Below, piece after piece: positions 16,280 to 25,557 of a stretch of DNA of 64,000 nt (its first letter is position 1; each line of letters opens with the position of its first letter). The position numbers were made by a program, and so were the translations under genes. Origin of the DNA: Mucilaginibacter sp. PPCGB 2223 (GTDB lineage Bacteria > Bacteroidota > Bacteroidia > Sphingobacteriales > Sphingobacteriaceae). The stretch covers positions 930,001 to 994,000 of the forward strand of contig NZ_MDJS01000001.1 of the NCBI RefSeq assembly GCF_001705515.1. The letters are read 5' to 3'. The notes under the pieces are model-generated. The model had not been told where the DNA came from. It did not search any database and saw nothing but the letters and a program-made list of their open reading frames with translations.

Positions 16280-16894
16280 ATGCACATAGCCATTGTAGGC
16301 AACATCGGGGCCGGTAAAACCACACTAACAGAACTATTAGCCAAAAACTACGGCTGGGAGCCGCTTTACGAAGCGGTTGACAACAACCCATACCTGGAGG
16401 ATTTTTATGGTGATATGAAACGCTGGAGCTTTAACCTGCAGATCTATTTCCTGAATAATCGCTTCCAGCAAATCATCGAGATACAGAAAGGTACGCGTAA
16501 TATTATACAAGACAGGACGATATACGAAGACGCTTTCATCTTTGCCGAAAACCTGCACGATATGGGGCTGATGACCAGCAGGGATTACGAAAATTACCGT
16601 GCTATTTTCGATAACATTACCAGCTTTATCAAACCGCCCGATCTGCTGATCTATCTCAAAGCGTCGGTACCAACGCTGGTAAACAACATACAGCGCCGCG
16701 GCCGCGAATACGAAAGCGGTATCCGCCTGGATTATCTTTCAAAGCTGAATGAAAAGTACCAAAAATGGATTAATGGCTATAAGCTTGGCAAACTGCTGAT
16801 ATTGGATAAGGATACGCTCGATTTTACCAATAACCCTGAAGATCTGAGCAGCGTGGTATTGTCGATAGAGCGCGAAATAAACGGCTTGTTTTAA
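16280..16894 (+). CDS. deoxynucleoside kinase
   Basis: A 204-residue kinase of the dCK/dGK family, phosphorylating deoxynucleosides for salvage. The P-loop is GNIGAGKTT (residues 7-15), the substrate-site Glu region is LYEAVDNNPYLEDFY, and QDRTIYEDAFIFAENL carries the D-R-(S/T) catalytic motif. The LID region is IQRRGREYESGIRLDYL. Such small kinases in Bacteroidota usually act on deoxyadenosine or deoxyguanosine, but specificity cannot be read from sequence. The kdsB ATG begins at the last base of its stop codon, so the two are coupled. Confidence 0.93.
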   Translation: MHIAIVGNIGAGKTTLTELLAKNYGWEPLYEAVDNNPYLEDFYGDMKRWSFNLQIYFLNNRFQQIIEIQKGTRNIIQDRTIYEDAFIFAENLHDMGLMTSRDYENYRAIFDNITSFIKPPDLLIYLKASVPTLVNNIQRRGREYESGIRLDYLSKLNEKYQKWINGYKLGKLLILDKDTLDFTNNPEDLSSVVLSIEREINGLF

Positions 16895-17628
16895 TGAAAG
16901 TTCTCGGCATCATCCCGGCTCGCTACGCCTCTACCCGCTTTCCGGGTAAACCTTTGGTTGATATTGCTGGTAAAAGCATGCTGCATCGCGTTTATGAGCA
17001 AGCCAAAAAGTGTAAAAGCCTGCATGAAGTGATTGTTGCTACGGATGACCTGCGCATATTCGACCATGTAAAAAGCTTTGGCGGGATGGTAACCATGACA
17101 TCCGATAGGCATCAAAGCGGTACCGACCGCTGTGCCGAAGTTGCTGCAAAATATCCGGAATACAATGTTGTGATTAATATACAAGGCGATGAACCTTTTA
17201 TCGATCCCGAACAGATAGCACGTGTAGCAAGTTGCTTTAACGAGCCGGGTACACAGTTAGCAACGCTCATCAAAAAAATAACCACCACCGAAGAACTCTA
17301 TAACTTCAGCTCGCCGAAGGTTATCATCAATAAACTGTCGGAAGCCATCTATTTTTCACGGGCAGCAATACCACACGTGCGCGGCGAAGAACCACAACGA
17401 TGGCTTTATCATAGTACTTACTACAAGCATATCGGTATTTACGGTTATAACAGTGCCATACTGCAGCAGATCACACTCCTGCCTCTATCCTCGCTCGAAA
17501 AAGCCGAAAGCCTCGAACAACTACGCTGGATTGAGAATGGCTACCGCATTAAGGTTGCCGAAACTGAGTTGGAAACGCATGCTATCGATACACCCCAAGA
17601 CCTTGAAAAGCTATTAAAAAACCTTTAA
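16894..17628 (+). CDS. kdsB: 3-deoxy-manno-octulosonate cytidylyltransferase
   Basis: Activates KDO as CMP-KDO for lipopolysaccharide inner-core synthesis. The 244-residue protein has the N-terminal nucleotide-binding motif IIPARYASTRFPGKPL, the conserved VVINIQGDEPFI (about residues 90-101), MTSDRHQSGTDR and HIGIYGYNSAILQQI. The gene overlaps the stop of the deoxynucleoside kinase gene by one base. It indicates an outer membrane with KDO-containing lipid A core. Confidence 0.96.
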   Translation: MKVLGIIPARYASTRFPGKPLVDIAGKSMLHRVYEQAKKCKSLHEVIVATDDLRIFDHVKSFGGMVTMTSDRHQSGTDRCAEVAAKYPEYNVVINIQGDEPFIDPEQIARVASCFNEPGTQLATLIKKITTTEELYNFSSPKVIINKLSEAIYFSRAAIPHVRGEEPQRWLYHSTYYKHIGIYGYNSAILQQITLLPLSSLEKAESLEQLRWIENGYRIKVAETELETHAIDTPQDLEKLLKNL

Positions 17629-17709
17629 CAATATTGTTGTAATCGCTTATATCGACTTCCAAACAAAAGGCATTTTCTCCACAATTACGGCTTAATCCAA
17701 AAAATTTAT

Positions 17710-17717
17710 TACTTTTG
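17710..17717 (+). promoter_or_regulatory. -7 box upstream of pyrG
   Basis: TACTTTTG, a perfect TAnnTTTG, 59 nt upstream of the pyrG ATG. No matching -33 TTG at 19-nt spacing is evident. Confidence 0.5.
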
Positions 17718-17776
17718 CATCCCGTACACAAACATTTGGTTTCGCTCTTTTTTGAAGCCAGAATCTCATAGAACAC

Positions 17777-19387
17777 ATGACTAAATACATTTTTGTTACG
17801 GGTGGCGTTACTTCGTCATTAGGGAAAGGTATAATTTCCGCTTCGCTCGCAAAACTTTTACAGGCCCGTGGTTACAGCGTAACCATCCAGAAATTCGACC
17901 CTTATATCAACATTGATCCGGGTACGATGAACCCGTACGAGCATGGCGAATGCTATGTAACCGAGGATGGCGCCGAAACCGACCTCGACCTTGGGCACTA
18001 CGAGCGTTTCCTGAACACGCCAACATCAAAAGCCAATAACATCACTACCGGCCGTATTTATCAGAATGTGATCAACCGTGAGCGCCAGGGTGCTTTTTTG
18101 GGCAAAACTGTACAGGTTGTACCCCATATTACCGATGAGATCAAAAACAATATCCGCATTTTAGGCGAAGGTGGTAATTACGATATCGTAATTACGGAGA
18201 TAGGTGGTACCGTGGGTGATATCGAATCGCTGCCGTTTATTGAAGCTGTGCGCCAGTTCAGATGGGAAACCGGGCAGAACAACTCGCTGGTTATCCATCT
18301 TACTTTAATTCCCTTCCTGGCAGCTGCAGGCGAATTAAAAACAAAACCTACCCAGCACTCGGTTAAAATGTTGCTGGAGTATGGTATACAGCCTGATATT
18401 TTGGTTTGCCGTACCGAGCATCATATTAATTCTGATATCCGTAAAAAAATTGCATTGTTTTGTAACGTTAACATCAACGCGGTAGTCGAATCGATCGATG
18501 CGTCGACAATTTACGATGTGCCGTTGCTGATGTTGAAAGAACAACTGGATAAAACTGTTTTAAGCAAGCTTAAACTGCCAGCCAAAAACGAGCCTAACCT
18601 CGAAAGCTGGAAAGATTTCCTGGGCCGTTTAAAAAATCCGACCGCCGAAGTGCGTATCGGTTTGGTGGGCAAGTATGTTGAGTTGCCCGATGCTTATAAA
18701 TCTATTACTGAGTCGTTCATCCACGCAGGCGCTAAAAATGAATGTAAGGTGCGTGTTGAAACAATTCATTCGGAAGAATTAACGCCTGAAAATGCGATTG
18801 AAAAACTGCAGGGTCTGCATGGCATATTGGTAGCGCCGGGTTTTGGCCAGCGAGGTATCGAGGGTAAAATTGAAGCGATACGTTACGTTCGCGAAAACAA
18901 TATTCCGTTTTTTGGTATCTGCCTGGGCATGCAAATGGCCGTAGTTGAGTACGGGCGCAACGTGTTGGGTTTAAAAGGTGCACACAGTACCGAAATGGAT
19001 ACCGAAACGCCTCACCCGGTTATCGGGATGATGGAAGGACAAAAAAAGGTTACCAACAAAGGCGGTACCATGCGTTTAGGCGCTTATGCCTGTGATCTGC
19101 GTAAGAACAGTAAAGCAGCTGCCATTTACGGCAAGGCGCATATTTCTGAACGCCACCGCCACCGTTACGAGTTTAACAACGCATATTTAAAACAATACGA
19201 GAACGGTGGCCTGATACCATCGGGTATTAACCCTGATAATAACCTGGTTGAGATCGTTGAGCTTAAAAATCATCCGTTCTTTTTGGGCGCGCAATTTCAT
19301 CCCGAATTAAAATCAACAGTTGCTAATCCGCACCCACTTTTTGTTAACTTTGTCGCCGCTGCATTGGCTTATGCCCGTAAAAAATAA
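17777..19387 (+). CDS. pyrG: CTP synthase
   Basis: Converts UTP to CTP with glutamine-derived ammonia. The 536 residues contain the N-terminal synthetase domain ([52 protein letters not shown]) and the C-terminal class I glutamine amidotransferase domain with the nucleophile in FFGICLGMQ and the His/Glu pair in FHPELKS. It is a single gene preceded by its own promoter and followed 26 nt later by yidC on the same strand. Confidence 0.97.
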   Translation: MTKYIFVTGGVTSSLGKGIISASLAKLLQARGYSVTIQKFDPYINIDPGTMNPYEHGECYVTEDGAETDLDLGHYERFLNTPTSKANNITTGRIYQNVINRERQGAFLGKTVQVVPHITDEIKNNIRILGEGGNYDIVITEIGGTVGDIESLPFIEAVRQFRWETGQNNSLVIHLTLIPFLAAAGELKTKPTQHSVKMLLEYGIQPDILVCRTEHHINSDIRKKIALFCNVNINAVVESIDASTIYDVPLLMLKEQLDKTVLSKLKLPAKNEPNLESWKDFLGRLKNPTAEVRIGLVGKYVELPDAYKSITESFIHAGAKNECKVRVETIHSEELTPENAIEKLQGLHGILVAPGFGQRGIEGKIEAIRYVRENNIPFFGICLGMQMAVVEYGRNVLGLKGAHSTEMDTETPHPVIGMMEGQKKVTNKGGTMRLGAYACDLRKNSKAAAIYGKAHISERHRHRYEFNNAYLKQYENGGLIPSGINPDNNLVEIVELKNHPFFLGAQFHPELKSTVANPHPLFVNFVAAALAYARKK

Positions 19388-19413
19388 TTGTGATTAATGC
19401 AGCATTTTAAATA

Positions 19414-21225
19414 ATGGATAAGAATACATACACAGGATTATTCCTGATCATGCTCATTTTGTTTGGTTTCTTTTACTTAACCAAGCCATCAGAAGCCGAC
19501 ATCAAATTAGCCAAAGCCCGCGAACACCAGGATTCGCTAAAAAGGGCCGGTATAAAACAAGCAGCGGCAACAGCCAAAGCCGATAGCGCCAGCAAAACCA
19601 TTAAGTTAGATTCGGCAGCTTTGAGATCACCTTTTGGCGCTACTATGGCCGGCACTGAGCAATTCATCACACTCGAAAATGATGAGATGATTGTTAAGCT
19701 TTCTACTTTAGGTGGCCGGATACAGTCGGTTGAATTAAAAAACTATAAGACGTTTGACAAACAGCCTCTCGTTCTTTTTAACGGCGTGCAAAACCACCTG
19801 GGCTTATATTTTACCGCTGCCGGTAAAAGCATCAACACCAATACCCTGTATTTTAAACAGGTTAGCGCAGATGCCACATCGGTTACACTGCGGTTGAATT
19901 ACAGCCCAAACCAGTATATCGATTATGTGTACTCGCTGCCAAAAACCGGTTATAAGCTTGGTTTTAATATTAAGATGACCGGCCTTGAGCAGATTATCCC
20001 AAGCAATGCTCCTTTAACTTTAGGATGGCAGGCCAGCCTGAACAAAACCGAGAAGGACATGACCATGGAGCGCCAATACTCGACAGTTTATTACAAAGAT
20101 ACCGAAGGCGAGGTCAATAACCTGAATGAAAACAAAGACGACACCATCCAGATCAAAGATAAAAAGCTGGATTGGGTATCGTTTAAACAACACTTTTTCT
20201 CAAACGTGCTGATCTACAAAAGCGGCTTTGCAAATGCCAGCCTGCACGTAAGCAGTGATACCAGCATGAAAGGTGAGGTTAAACAAACCCTTGCTAAAGT
20301 ACAACTTCCAAATAATACCGGTGGCTATTACCCGATGACTTTTTACTTTGGGCCAAACCAATTTGAAATACTGAAAGCTCAGGGCGACGATCTTGAAAAA
20401 CAAATTGCTTTTGGCTGGGGACCACTTAAATACATTAACCGTTGGGTAGTATTGCCTGTATTCGGTTTGTTAAAAACCTTCGGCTGGAACTATGGGTTGA
20501 TCATCCTGGCACTGACCATCCTCTTAAAGCTGGTATTATCCCCGTTAACCTACAGATCATATCTGTCGATGGCTAAGATGCGTATCCTGAAACCTGAGAT
20601 CGACGAGATCAAAGCAAAAGTCGGCGAAGACAATCCTACGCTGCTGCAACAGGAAACGATGAAGCTATATAAAAAAGCCGGTGTAAACCCGCTTGGTGGT
20701 TGTTTGCCTATGCTGCTGCAATTACCAATCGTATTTGCGTTCCTGCGCTTCTTCCCGGCTTTATTCGAATTGCGGGGCCAGAGCTTTTTGTGGATGAAGG
20801 ATTTGTCGACTTATGATGATGTGATCAAATTCGGAACGAATATCCCGTTTCTGGGCGACCACATCAGTCTGATGTGTTTGCTGATGACGATATCGACATT
20901 TATCTATACTTATTTCAATAACCAGATATCGGGCGTAACCGGCCAGATGAAATACATTGGATACATCACGCCGGTTATCTTTATCGTAGTATTGAACAAA
21001 TACCCATCGGGTTTGAATTATTACTACTTCCTGGCGAACATGTTAACTTTCACACAACAATATTTGATCCGCCTGATGGTCGACGAGAAGAAAATACATG
21101 CCGAAATACAGGAAAACAAAAAGAAGCCCGAAGATAAAACTAAAAAGAAATCGGCATTTGCCCAACGTATGGAAGATTACATGAAGCAACAGCAACAAAT
21201 ACAACAGGCTAATAAGAAGAAATAG
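19414..21225 (+). CDS. yidC: membrane protein insertase YidC
   Basis: Inserts and folds inner-membrane proteins, alone or with the Sec translocon. The 603-residue protein has one N-terminal transmembrane helix (LFLIMLILFGFFYL), a large periplasmic beta-rich domain (to about residue 340), and the conserved C-terminal core of five helices (WNYGLIILALTILLKLVLSPLTYRSYLSMAKM; GCLPMLLQLPIVFAFLRFFP; SGLNYYYFLANML), including the positively charged groove Arg in the first core helix. The C-terminus is a basic, Gln-rich tail (QQQQIQQANKKK). It follows pyrG by 26 nt and is closed by a strong terminator. Confidence 0.96.
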   Translation: MDKNTYTGLFLIMLILFGFFYLTKPSEADIKLAKAREHQDSLKRAGIKQAAATAKADSASKTIKLDSAALRSPFGATMAGTEQFITLENDEMIVKLSTLGGRIQSVELKNYKTFDKQPLVLFNGVQNHLGLYFTAAGKSINTNTLYFKQVSADATSVTLRLNYSPNQYIDYVYSLPKTGYKLGFNIKMTGLEQIIPSNAPLTLGWQASLNKTEKDMTMERQYSTVYYKDTEGEVNNLNENKDDTIQIKDKKLDWVSFKQHFFSNVLIYKSGFANASLHVSSDTSMKGEVKQTLAKVQLPNNTGGYYPMTFYFGPNQFEILKAQGDDLEKQIAFGWGPLKYINRWVVLPVFGLLKTFGWNYGLIILALTILLKLVLSPLTYRSYLSMAKMRILKPEIDEIKAKVGEDNPTLLQQETMKLYKKAGVNPLGGCLPMLLQLPIVFAFLRFFPALFELRGQSFLWMKDLSTYDDVIKFGTNIPFLGDHISLMCLLMTISTFIYTYFNNQISGVTGQMKYIGYITPVIFIVVLNKYPSGLNYYYFLANMLTFTQQYLIRLMVDEKKIHAEIQENKKKPEDKTKKKSAFAQRMEDYMKQQQQIQQANKKK

Positions 21226-21250
21226 GTATTTTAGTTTGAATGAAAACACG

Positions 21251-21283
21251 GGCTCTGTATATTTGGTATACAGAGCCTTTTTT
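21251..21283 (+). terminator. terminator of yidC
   Basis: A perfect 11-bp stem (GGCTCTGTATA 21251-21261, TATACAGAGCC 21267-21277) with a 5-nt loop and a following run of six T, 25 nt after the yidC stop. Confidence 0.92.
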
Positions 21284-21299
21284 ATAAACCATATCATTT

Positions 21300-22001
21300 A
21301 TGTCATTCCGGCTTATTTTTACTTTTATACTACTACTTATCTCAGCACAACTTTGCTTAGCGCAGGAAACAATTGAGTTAAGCACTTATCATGGCGGCGG
21401 TATAACCGAAAAATACAATACTTTAAAAAGCGACCGGAAAATAAAACAAGGGCTATATCAGCAAATTACCCGTAAAAACACGGCTATTGTATCGGGGGTT
21501 TACGATCATAACAAGCGTGTGGGTATCTGGCATTTTTATGATAAGGATGGCCATGTAAACGAGCTATATAACTACACGACACAAAAATTGCTGTATGAAG
21601 CACCCGTTGACAGCACACACGATTATATCGAATACATATTTGATAAAAAAACTACCCGCAAGGATACGGTGACCAAGCCCGTGCGCATTGGCGGCACGTG
21701 GTTTGGTTATCTGCCTTATATTAAGCTCTTTAAGGTCGATCCGCTGAACTTCTACGGATCGGTGACAATACGTGCATTTTTACAGATACTGGTAAGTCCG
21801 GGCGGCCGCTTATCCGAATGCAAGCTCATTGTGCAACTAAAAAACAATAATGCAATTTTGGATACCTATTTATTGAACAATGACCTGTTGGATGAATACG
21901 ACAAGCAATTTGTGGCTGCCACAATTAACCGGCAACCGGTAGTGTCTACTATTTCAATATTGGTAAAAATTAATCCCGATTGGTCTATCAGCTTATATTA
22001 A
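21300..22001 (+). CDS. secreted hypothetical protein with MORN/YwqK-like repeat
   Basis: A 233-residue protein with a signal peptide (MSFRLIFTFILLLISAQLCLAQ). The segment KQGLYQQITRK...GVYDHNKRVGIWHFYDKDGHVNELYNY resembles the 'G-x-W-x-x-Y-D-x-x-G' repeats of YwqK/MORN-type proteins, and the C-terminal part (VTIRAFLQILVSPGGRLSEC) is weakly TonB_C-like. It probably acts in the periplasm. It has no partner gene on the same strand and converges on the Pro-rich protein operon. Confidence 0.7.
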   Translation: MSFRLIFTFILLLISAQLCLAQETIELSTYHGGGITEKYNTLKSDRKIKQGLYQQITRKNTAIVSGVYDHNKRVGIWHFYDKDGHVNELYNYTTQKLLYEAPVDSTHDYIEYIFDKKTTRKDTVTKPVRIGGTWFGYLPYIKLFKVDPLNFYGSVTIRAFLQILVSPGGRLSECKLIVQLKNNNAILDTYLLNNDLLDEYDKQFVAATINRQPVVSTISILVKINPDWSISLY

Positions 22002-22005
22002 AATT

Positions 22006-22034
22006 AAAAAGGCCTCCCTTTTTCGAAGGAGGCC
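22006..22034 (-). terminator. terminator of the ECF operon
   Basis: On the minus strand a GGCCTCC/GGAGGCC stem (22011-22017 with 22028-22034) is followed by TTTTT (22006-22010). It begins 13 nt after the stop of the 141-residue Pro-rich protein. Confidence 0.85.
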
Positions 22035-22046
22035 CCTAATTGTATA

Positions 22047-22472
22047 TTATTGTTGTTTATCGGGGGCGTTGGGTGGAGGCGGGCCCTGCGGTCGTGGCGG
22101 GCGCATAGTTTTTTCAACTTCCTTATATTTGGTAAACTGGGCTTGGGTAAGTACCTTTTTTATTTCTGCATCGCGGATAGCGACAAGGCTATCTGCCGAT
22201 TTCTTTTTCCCCGGTGGCAATGGCGGCGGCGGTGGCGGGGGCATTTTACCCCGCACCTTTTCTATGCCTGTAAAAAAATTTTTGTAGGCCGCTTCTACCT
22301 TCGCTTTTTGCGCCGGGTTTAAAGTAAGGTCTTTCTCAAGCTTGCTGCTTACTTGTTTTGAATGCTCCTCGGGTGATGGCGGTTTTTGTCCGGGCGGAGG
22401 GCCCTGCTGTGCCTTAACCATACAGGTTGCTAAAAGCAAACCCGATAAAAGGATTGTAATCTTAGTTTTCAT
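22047..22472 (-). CDS. periplasmic Pro-rich Spy/CpxP-like protein
   Basis: A 141-residue protein with a signal peptide ending near MVKAQ. Two helical stretches (HSKQVSSKLEKDLTLNPAQKAKVEAAYKNFF and AEIKKVLTQAQFTKYKEVEK) contain LTxxQ-like turns (LNPAQ, LTQAQ) like those of the Spy/CpxP periplasmic chaperone family, joined by poly-proline (GKMPPPPPPPLPPGKKK) and followed by a Pro-rich tail. It is the last gene of an ECF sigma operon and may be a stress-buffering chaperone or sensor. The assignment rests on motif resemblance only. Confidence 0.75.
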   Translation of the reverse strand: MKTKITILLSGLLLATCMVKAQQGPPPGQKPPSPEEHSKQVSSKLEKDLTLNPAQKAKVEAAYKNFFTGIEKVRGKMPPPPPPPLPPGKKKSADSLVAIRDAEIKKVLTQAQFTKYKEVEKTMRPPRPQGPPPPNAPDKQQ

Positions 22473-22534
22473 AATTTAATTGCTTTTAGGGTATTAGATG
22501 CTGCAATTTTAGAAATCCTGCGCCGCTCATCATT

Positions 22535-23101
22535 TTATTGTGGCGGGCCTTGTCCATCGCCAGGTGGTGGCGGCGGGAAATTACCGCCCTGGCCTTGTGG
22601 AGGTGGCGGACCTTGCGGCCTTCCCCCTGCCGGCCCCATCATTCGTAATACCTGTTTAATAATATTATCAAATTTTTCTTTCTGCTGATCGTTACACAGG
22701 GCGCGCACCTTTTTTAAATGTTCATAGGTGAGCATATCCAGTTTGCTTTCGCATGCAACTATATGGGCCGATAAGCTATCCAACTGTACCTGAGTCGTTT
22801 TTGTATCCGAGAGCGAATTAAAAAAAGCATCCTTTGCCTCATGCAATCTTTCCTGGATCAGGCCTACATTCTGGCGATGATGCTGAACAAGCTCGCCGTA
22901 AGCCTGCTGCTGCGATTGGTTTAATCCAAGCTGGGCAATGATAAAGCTTTTGGTGTTCTCCTGGCCACGCGGCGTGTCGGCTGGTTTATTAATATCGGTA
23001 TGAAGTTTCAGGTACCAAAAACCTGCCAGCGTAGCTATATTGGCTAAAACCAATACACCTACGATAAAACCCCACATCCTGTTTTTTAATAATTGATCCA
23101 T
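22535..23101 (-). CDS. membrane-anchored Spy/CnrX-like periplasmic sensor
   Basis: A 188-residue protein with one N-terminal membrane anchor (WGFIVGVLVLANIATLAGFWYL) and a helical periplasmic domain (IIAQLGLNQSQQQAYGELVQHHRQNVGLIQERLHEAKDAFF; LDMLTYEHLKKVRALCNDQQKEKFDNII) of the Spy/CpxP/CnrX heavy-metal-sensor type. A His pair (HH) in helix 1 is a possible metal ligand. The C-terminus is Pro/Gly/Gln-rich (PQGPPPPQGQGGNFPP). It starts within the stop codon of the preceding membrane protein gene (TAATG). Confidence 0.78.
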   Translation of the reverse strand: MDQLLKNRMWGFIVGVLVLANIATLAGFWYLKLHTDINKPADTPRGQENTKSFIIAQLGLNQSQQQAYGELVQHHRQNVGLIQERLHEAKDAFFNSLSDTKTTQVQLDSLSAHIVACESKLDMLTYEHLKKVRALCNDQQKEKFDNIIKQVLRMMGPAGGRPQGPPPPQGQGGNFPPPPPGDGQGPPQ

Positions 23102-23442
23102 TATCTTTCGGAATTATTGTATAGCACTGTCGTATTCATATTATAATCGGCCGCAAAATTTTGGAGCGCACTCGCCGAACTTGTCGAAACTGAATTATTA
23201 ACCGAGCTTAAGCCCCTGATAGCCATAATATTAAATACCAGGAACACGGTAAGCACACTTACAGCAAGCACAGGCCGGCTGACCAGCCGCTGTAAAAAAT
23301 CGGTAGATACCTGGTTCTTTTGTTGTTGCAGCCTCGCTTCAACACGCGTATAGAAAAATGGCGACACCTCTGCCCTGCCTGCCCCATCGAGACTATTGAG
23401 TATTGCCTCTATTTCATCATCTCTGTTCGTCCTGGTTTCCAT
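23101..23442 (-). CDS. short single-pass membrane protein, candidate anti-sigma factor
   Basis: A 113-residue protein with a cytoplasmic N-terminal half (TRNDDEIEAILNSLDGAGRAEVSPFFYTRVEARLQQQ) and one membrane span (SRPVLAVSVLTVFLVFNIMAI). It sits directly between an ECF sigma gene and a Spy/CnrX-like sensor gene, the position of the anti-sigma factor in cnrYXH-type loci. It lacks the zinc-binding H-x3-C-x2-C of ZAS anti-sigma factors, so the role is inferred from context only. Confidence 0.7.
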   Translation of the reverse strand: METRTNRDDEIEAILNSLDGAGRAEVSPFFYTRVEARLQQQKNQVSTDFLQRLVSRPVLAVSVLTVFLVFNIMAIRGLSSVNNSVSTSSASALQNFAADYNMNTTVLYNNSER

Positions 23443-23450
23443 GATGTGAT

Positions 23451-24023
23451 CTATTTATCTGTATGATAATATGTTTCTAATAATTTTCTTAAATTTTGCT
23501 TGGCACGATGCATATACGATTCGACGGCCCCTACAGTTACCCCCATAATATCGGCCACTTCCTGGTAATTCTGGCCTTCGATCTTATTGAGCACGAATGC
23601 AACCTTCTGGTTTTCGGGCAGCTTATCCAATGCCTTAAACAATATAACCGAACGCTCCTTGTTTTCCATCAATACGCCCGGGTGCACAAAATCGGGCACG
23701 TCCCTTTCAACTTCATTATCAGTACCAAACAAGCTGCTTATTAATGCAAAGCGCTTTTTTCGCTGCTTGTGCCGCTGCCAATCCAACACTTTGGTTATAG
23801 TAATGCGATAAACCCAGGTGGAGAGCTTCGATTCGCCTTTAAACTTCTGTACCGATTCGTAAACCTGTATAAAAACTTCCTGGGCAATATCTTCAGCCTC
23901 CTCCCGGTTTTGCAACATACTTAACGCCGTATTGAAGACCATGTTCTGGTACAGCTCAACAACCTGCCTGAAAGCACTTTGCTGCTTATTTTTTAGCTGT
24001 TCAATTAATAGTTCTTCAACCAA
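23451..24023 (-). CDS. ECF-type RNA polymerase sigma factor
   Basis: A 190-residue ECF sigma factor. Region 2 spans VVELYQNMVFNTALSMLQNREEAEDIAQEVFIQVYESV...STWVYRITITKVLDWQRHKQRKKR, and region 4 spans LDKLPENQKVAFVLNKIEGQNYQEVADIMGVTVGAVESYMHRAKQNLRKLL. The start is a TTG at 24023 (TTG-GTT-GAA); no in-frame ATG lies between it and region 2. It heads a four-gene operon with a short membrane protein and two Spy-like Pro-rich proteins, so it probably responds to an envelope or metal signal and likely controls the operon itself. Confidence 0.9.
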   Translation of the reverse strand: MVEELLIEQLKNKQQSAFRQVVELYQNMVFNTALSMLQNREEAEDIAQEVFIQVYESVQKFKGESKLSTWVYRITITKVLDWQRHKQRKKRFALISSLFGTDNEVERDVPDFVHPGVLMENKERSVILFKALDKLPENQKVAFVLNKIEGQNYQEVADIMGVTVGAVESYMHRAKQNLRKLLETYYHTDK

Positions 24024-24208
24024 AACCGGTTTATATTTAAAGGTTAGACGACATTGCCTAAATAATCCTGCGCTGTAATTTACTTTTTTTTATAAATAAA
24101 AAACGAGCTAACCCATTGTTGCAAAAGCACTGTTATAAATTGTTAAATTTTTGCAACATCACAGTTAGCTTTTATACAATTTGCTATCTTAATACTACCT
24201 TAGTATTC

Positions 24209-25552
24209 GTGAAAAAGTATCCCTTATTTTTATTTATGCTTTGTATATCTGCAGTGTTAAAAGCACAAACAGATACCGTTGCGGCTAAAATAAGTAAGAT
24301 ACCAGTTATACATGTCGATGTATTGGCAAAATTCCCCGGCGGCGATTTTACCAAGTATATAGCCGCCAATATCAACTACCAAAAAAAATCAGACAGGAAT
24401 TTACGCGGCCAGGTAATTATATCTTTAAAGATTGATACAAATGGCAAAGTATCTAACGTGAACATCCTGAAAAGTGTAACACCACAAATAGACCAGGAAG
24501 TAGCACACGTGATCAAATCTTCGCCAAGATGGCAACCCGCAATGGTTAAGGGCAAACCTATTGGTGTGTATATGGTATTTAACATTGATATGGGTGTAAT
24601 AAGCGCACTTGCTCCGCCGGCCAAATCGCAAAATACTATTGCTAACACATCGGAACCAATAAAGAAACCGGTAATAGAACCTGTAGTGACGAGCAAAAAA
24701 GCGCCACCTGTTTCTGAAAAAAAGGCAGAACCAACCCCGATTGTTACTACCTCGGAGAAGAAACCTGTTTTGAAAGCGGTAAAAAAACCTATACCCCCTT
24801 ATGACAAAAAGCCGGTGCCTGTAGAAAAGAAACCATTGCCCCAGGTCGTAAAAAAAACATCGCCGCCCCCTCCGATTACTAAAAAAACTATCCCCGTAGC
24901 CAAAACGCCGCCGGCACCGATAAAAAAACCCACACCGGTGATAATTAAGAAGCCCAATCCTATTGTAATTAAGAAACCCGCTGAACAAATCGCAAAAAAG
25001 ACTGCACCTCCTGCGCCTGCTGTTAAAAAACCTAACGTTGTTGCCGGAAAAAAAGCGATACCTGCAGTGGCCAAAACAATAATACCGCCGCCCGCCGTAA
25101 TGAAAGTAAAACCACCTGTTGCTAAACCCGTTGAAAAAAAGGTCGCCGCAGACCCCGCAATCAAGCATAGAGCGCCGCTTGTTGCAAAAAGCAAAAAGCC
25201 GGAGGATGACCTGAACCACACACTCGGACCATCGTCGGAAGCGTATTTCCCCGATGGTGGTAAACCAGGTTTTTTTAAATACTTAAGCGAAAATATTCAC
25301 TATCCTATCCTATCAAAGATCAATAAAATTGAAGGTGAAGTAACATTAAGCTTCGTGGTCGACAAAGATGGCACGGTTACTGATATAAAAATTATAAGTG
25401 CACCTGCAGAAGACCTTGCGCAGGAAGCCAGGCGGGTAATTTTAGCAGGGCCGAAATGGAAACCAGGTATACAGAACGGCATACCTGTAAAGGAAACTTT
25501 TACTGTGCCTATAAATTTTAAGATACAAGATAATAAACCGAGTCAACCCTGA
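24209..25552 (+). CDS. secreted protein with two TonB_C domains and Lys/Pro linker
   Basis: A 447-residue protein, starting with GTG at 24209 (KKYPLFLFMLCISAVLKAQ signal peptide). Two TonB C-terminal-like domains (residues about 35-130 and 340-440: FPGGDFTKYIAANINY...GQVIISLKIDTNGKVSNV and YFPDGGKPGFFKYLSENIHYP...GEVTLSFVVDKDGTVTDI) are joined by a ~200-residue Lys/Pro-rich linker. Classical TonB has one C-terminal domain and an uncleaved anchor; here the N-terminus looks cleavable and the linker is between two copies. The frame is open to 24116 but the GTG precedes the signal peptide. A near-consensus -7 box TACCTTAG ends 5 nt upstream. The next gene encodes a single-domain relative. Confidence 0.8.
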   Translation: MKKYPLFLFMLCISAVLKAQTDTVAAKISKIPVIHVDVLAKFPGGDFTKYIAANINYQKKSDRNLRGQVIISLKIDTNGKVSNVNILKSVTPQIDQEVAHVIKSSPRWQPAMVKGKPIGVYMVFNIDMGVISALAPPAKSQNTIANTSEPIKKPVIEPVVTSKKAPPVSEKKAEPTPIVTTSEKKPVLKAVKKPIPPYDKKPVPVEKKPLPQVVKKTSPPPPITKKTIPVAKTPPAPIKKPTPVIIKKPNPIVIKKPAEQIAKKTAPPAPAVKKPNVVAGKKAIPAVAKTIIPPPAVMKVKPPVAKPVEKKVAADPAIKHRAPLVAKSKKPEDDLNHTLGPSSEAYFPDGGKPGFFKYLSENIHYPILSKINKIEGEVTLSFVVDKDGTVTDIKIISAPAEDLAQEARRVILAGPKWKPGIQNGIPVKETFTVPINFKIQDNKPSQP

Positions 25553-25557
25553 GTATA

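Noticed and set aside
24425..25219. 264-codon minus-strand ORF rich in Arg, Phe and Tyr
   Set aside because: Antisense shadow of the Lys/Pro linker of the TonB_C protein.
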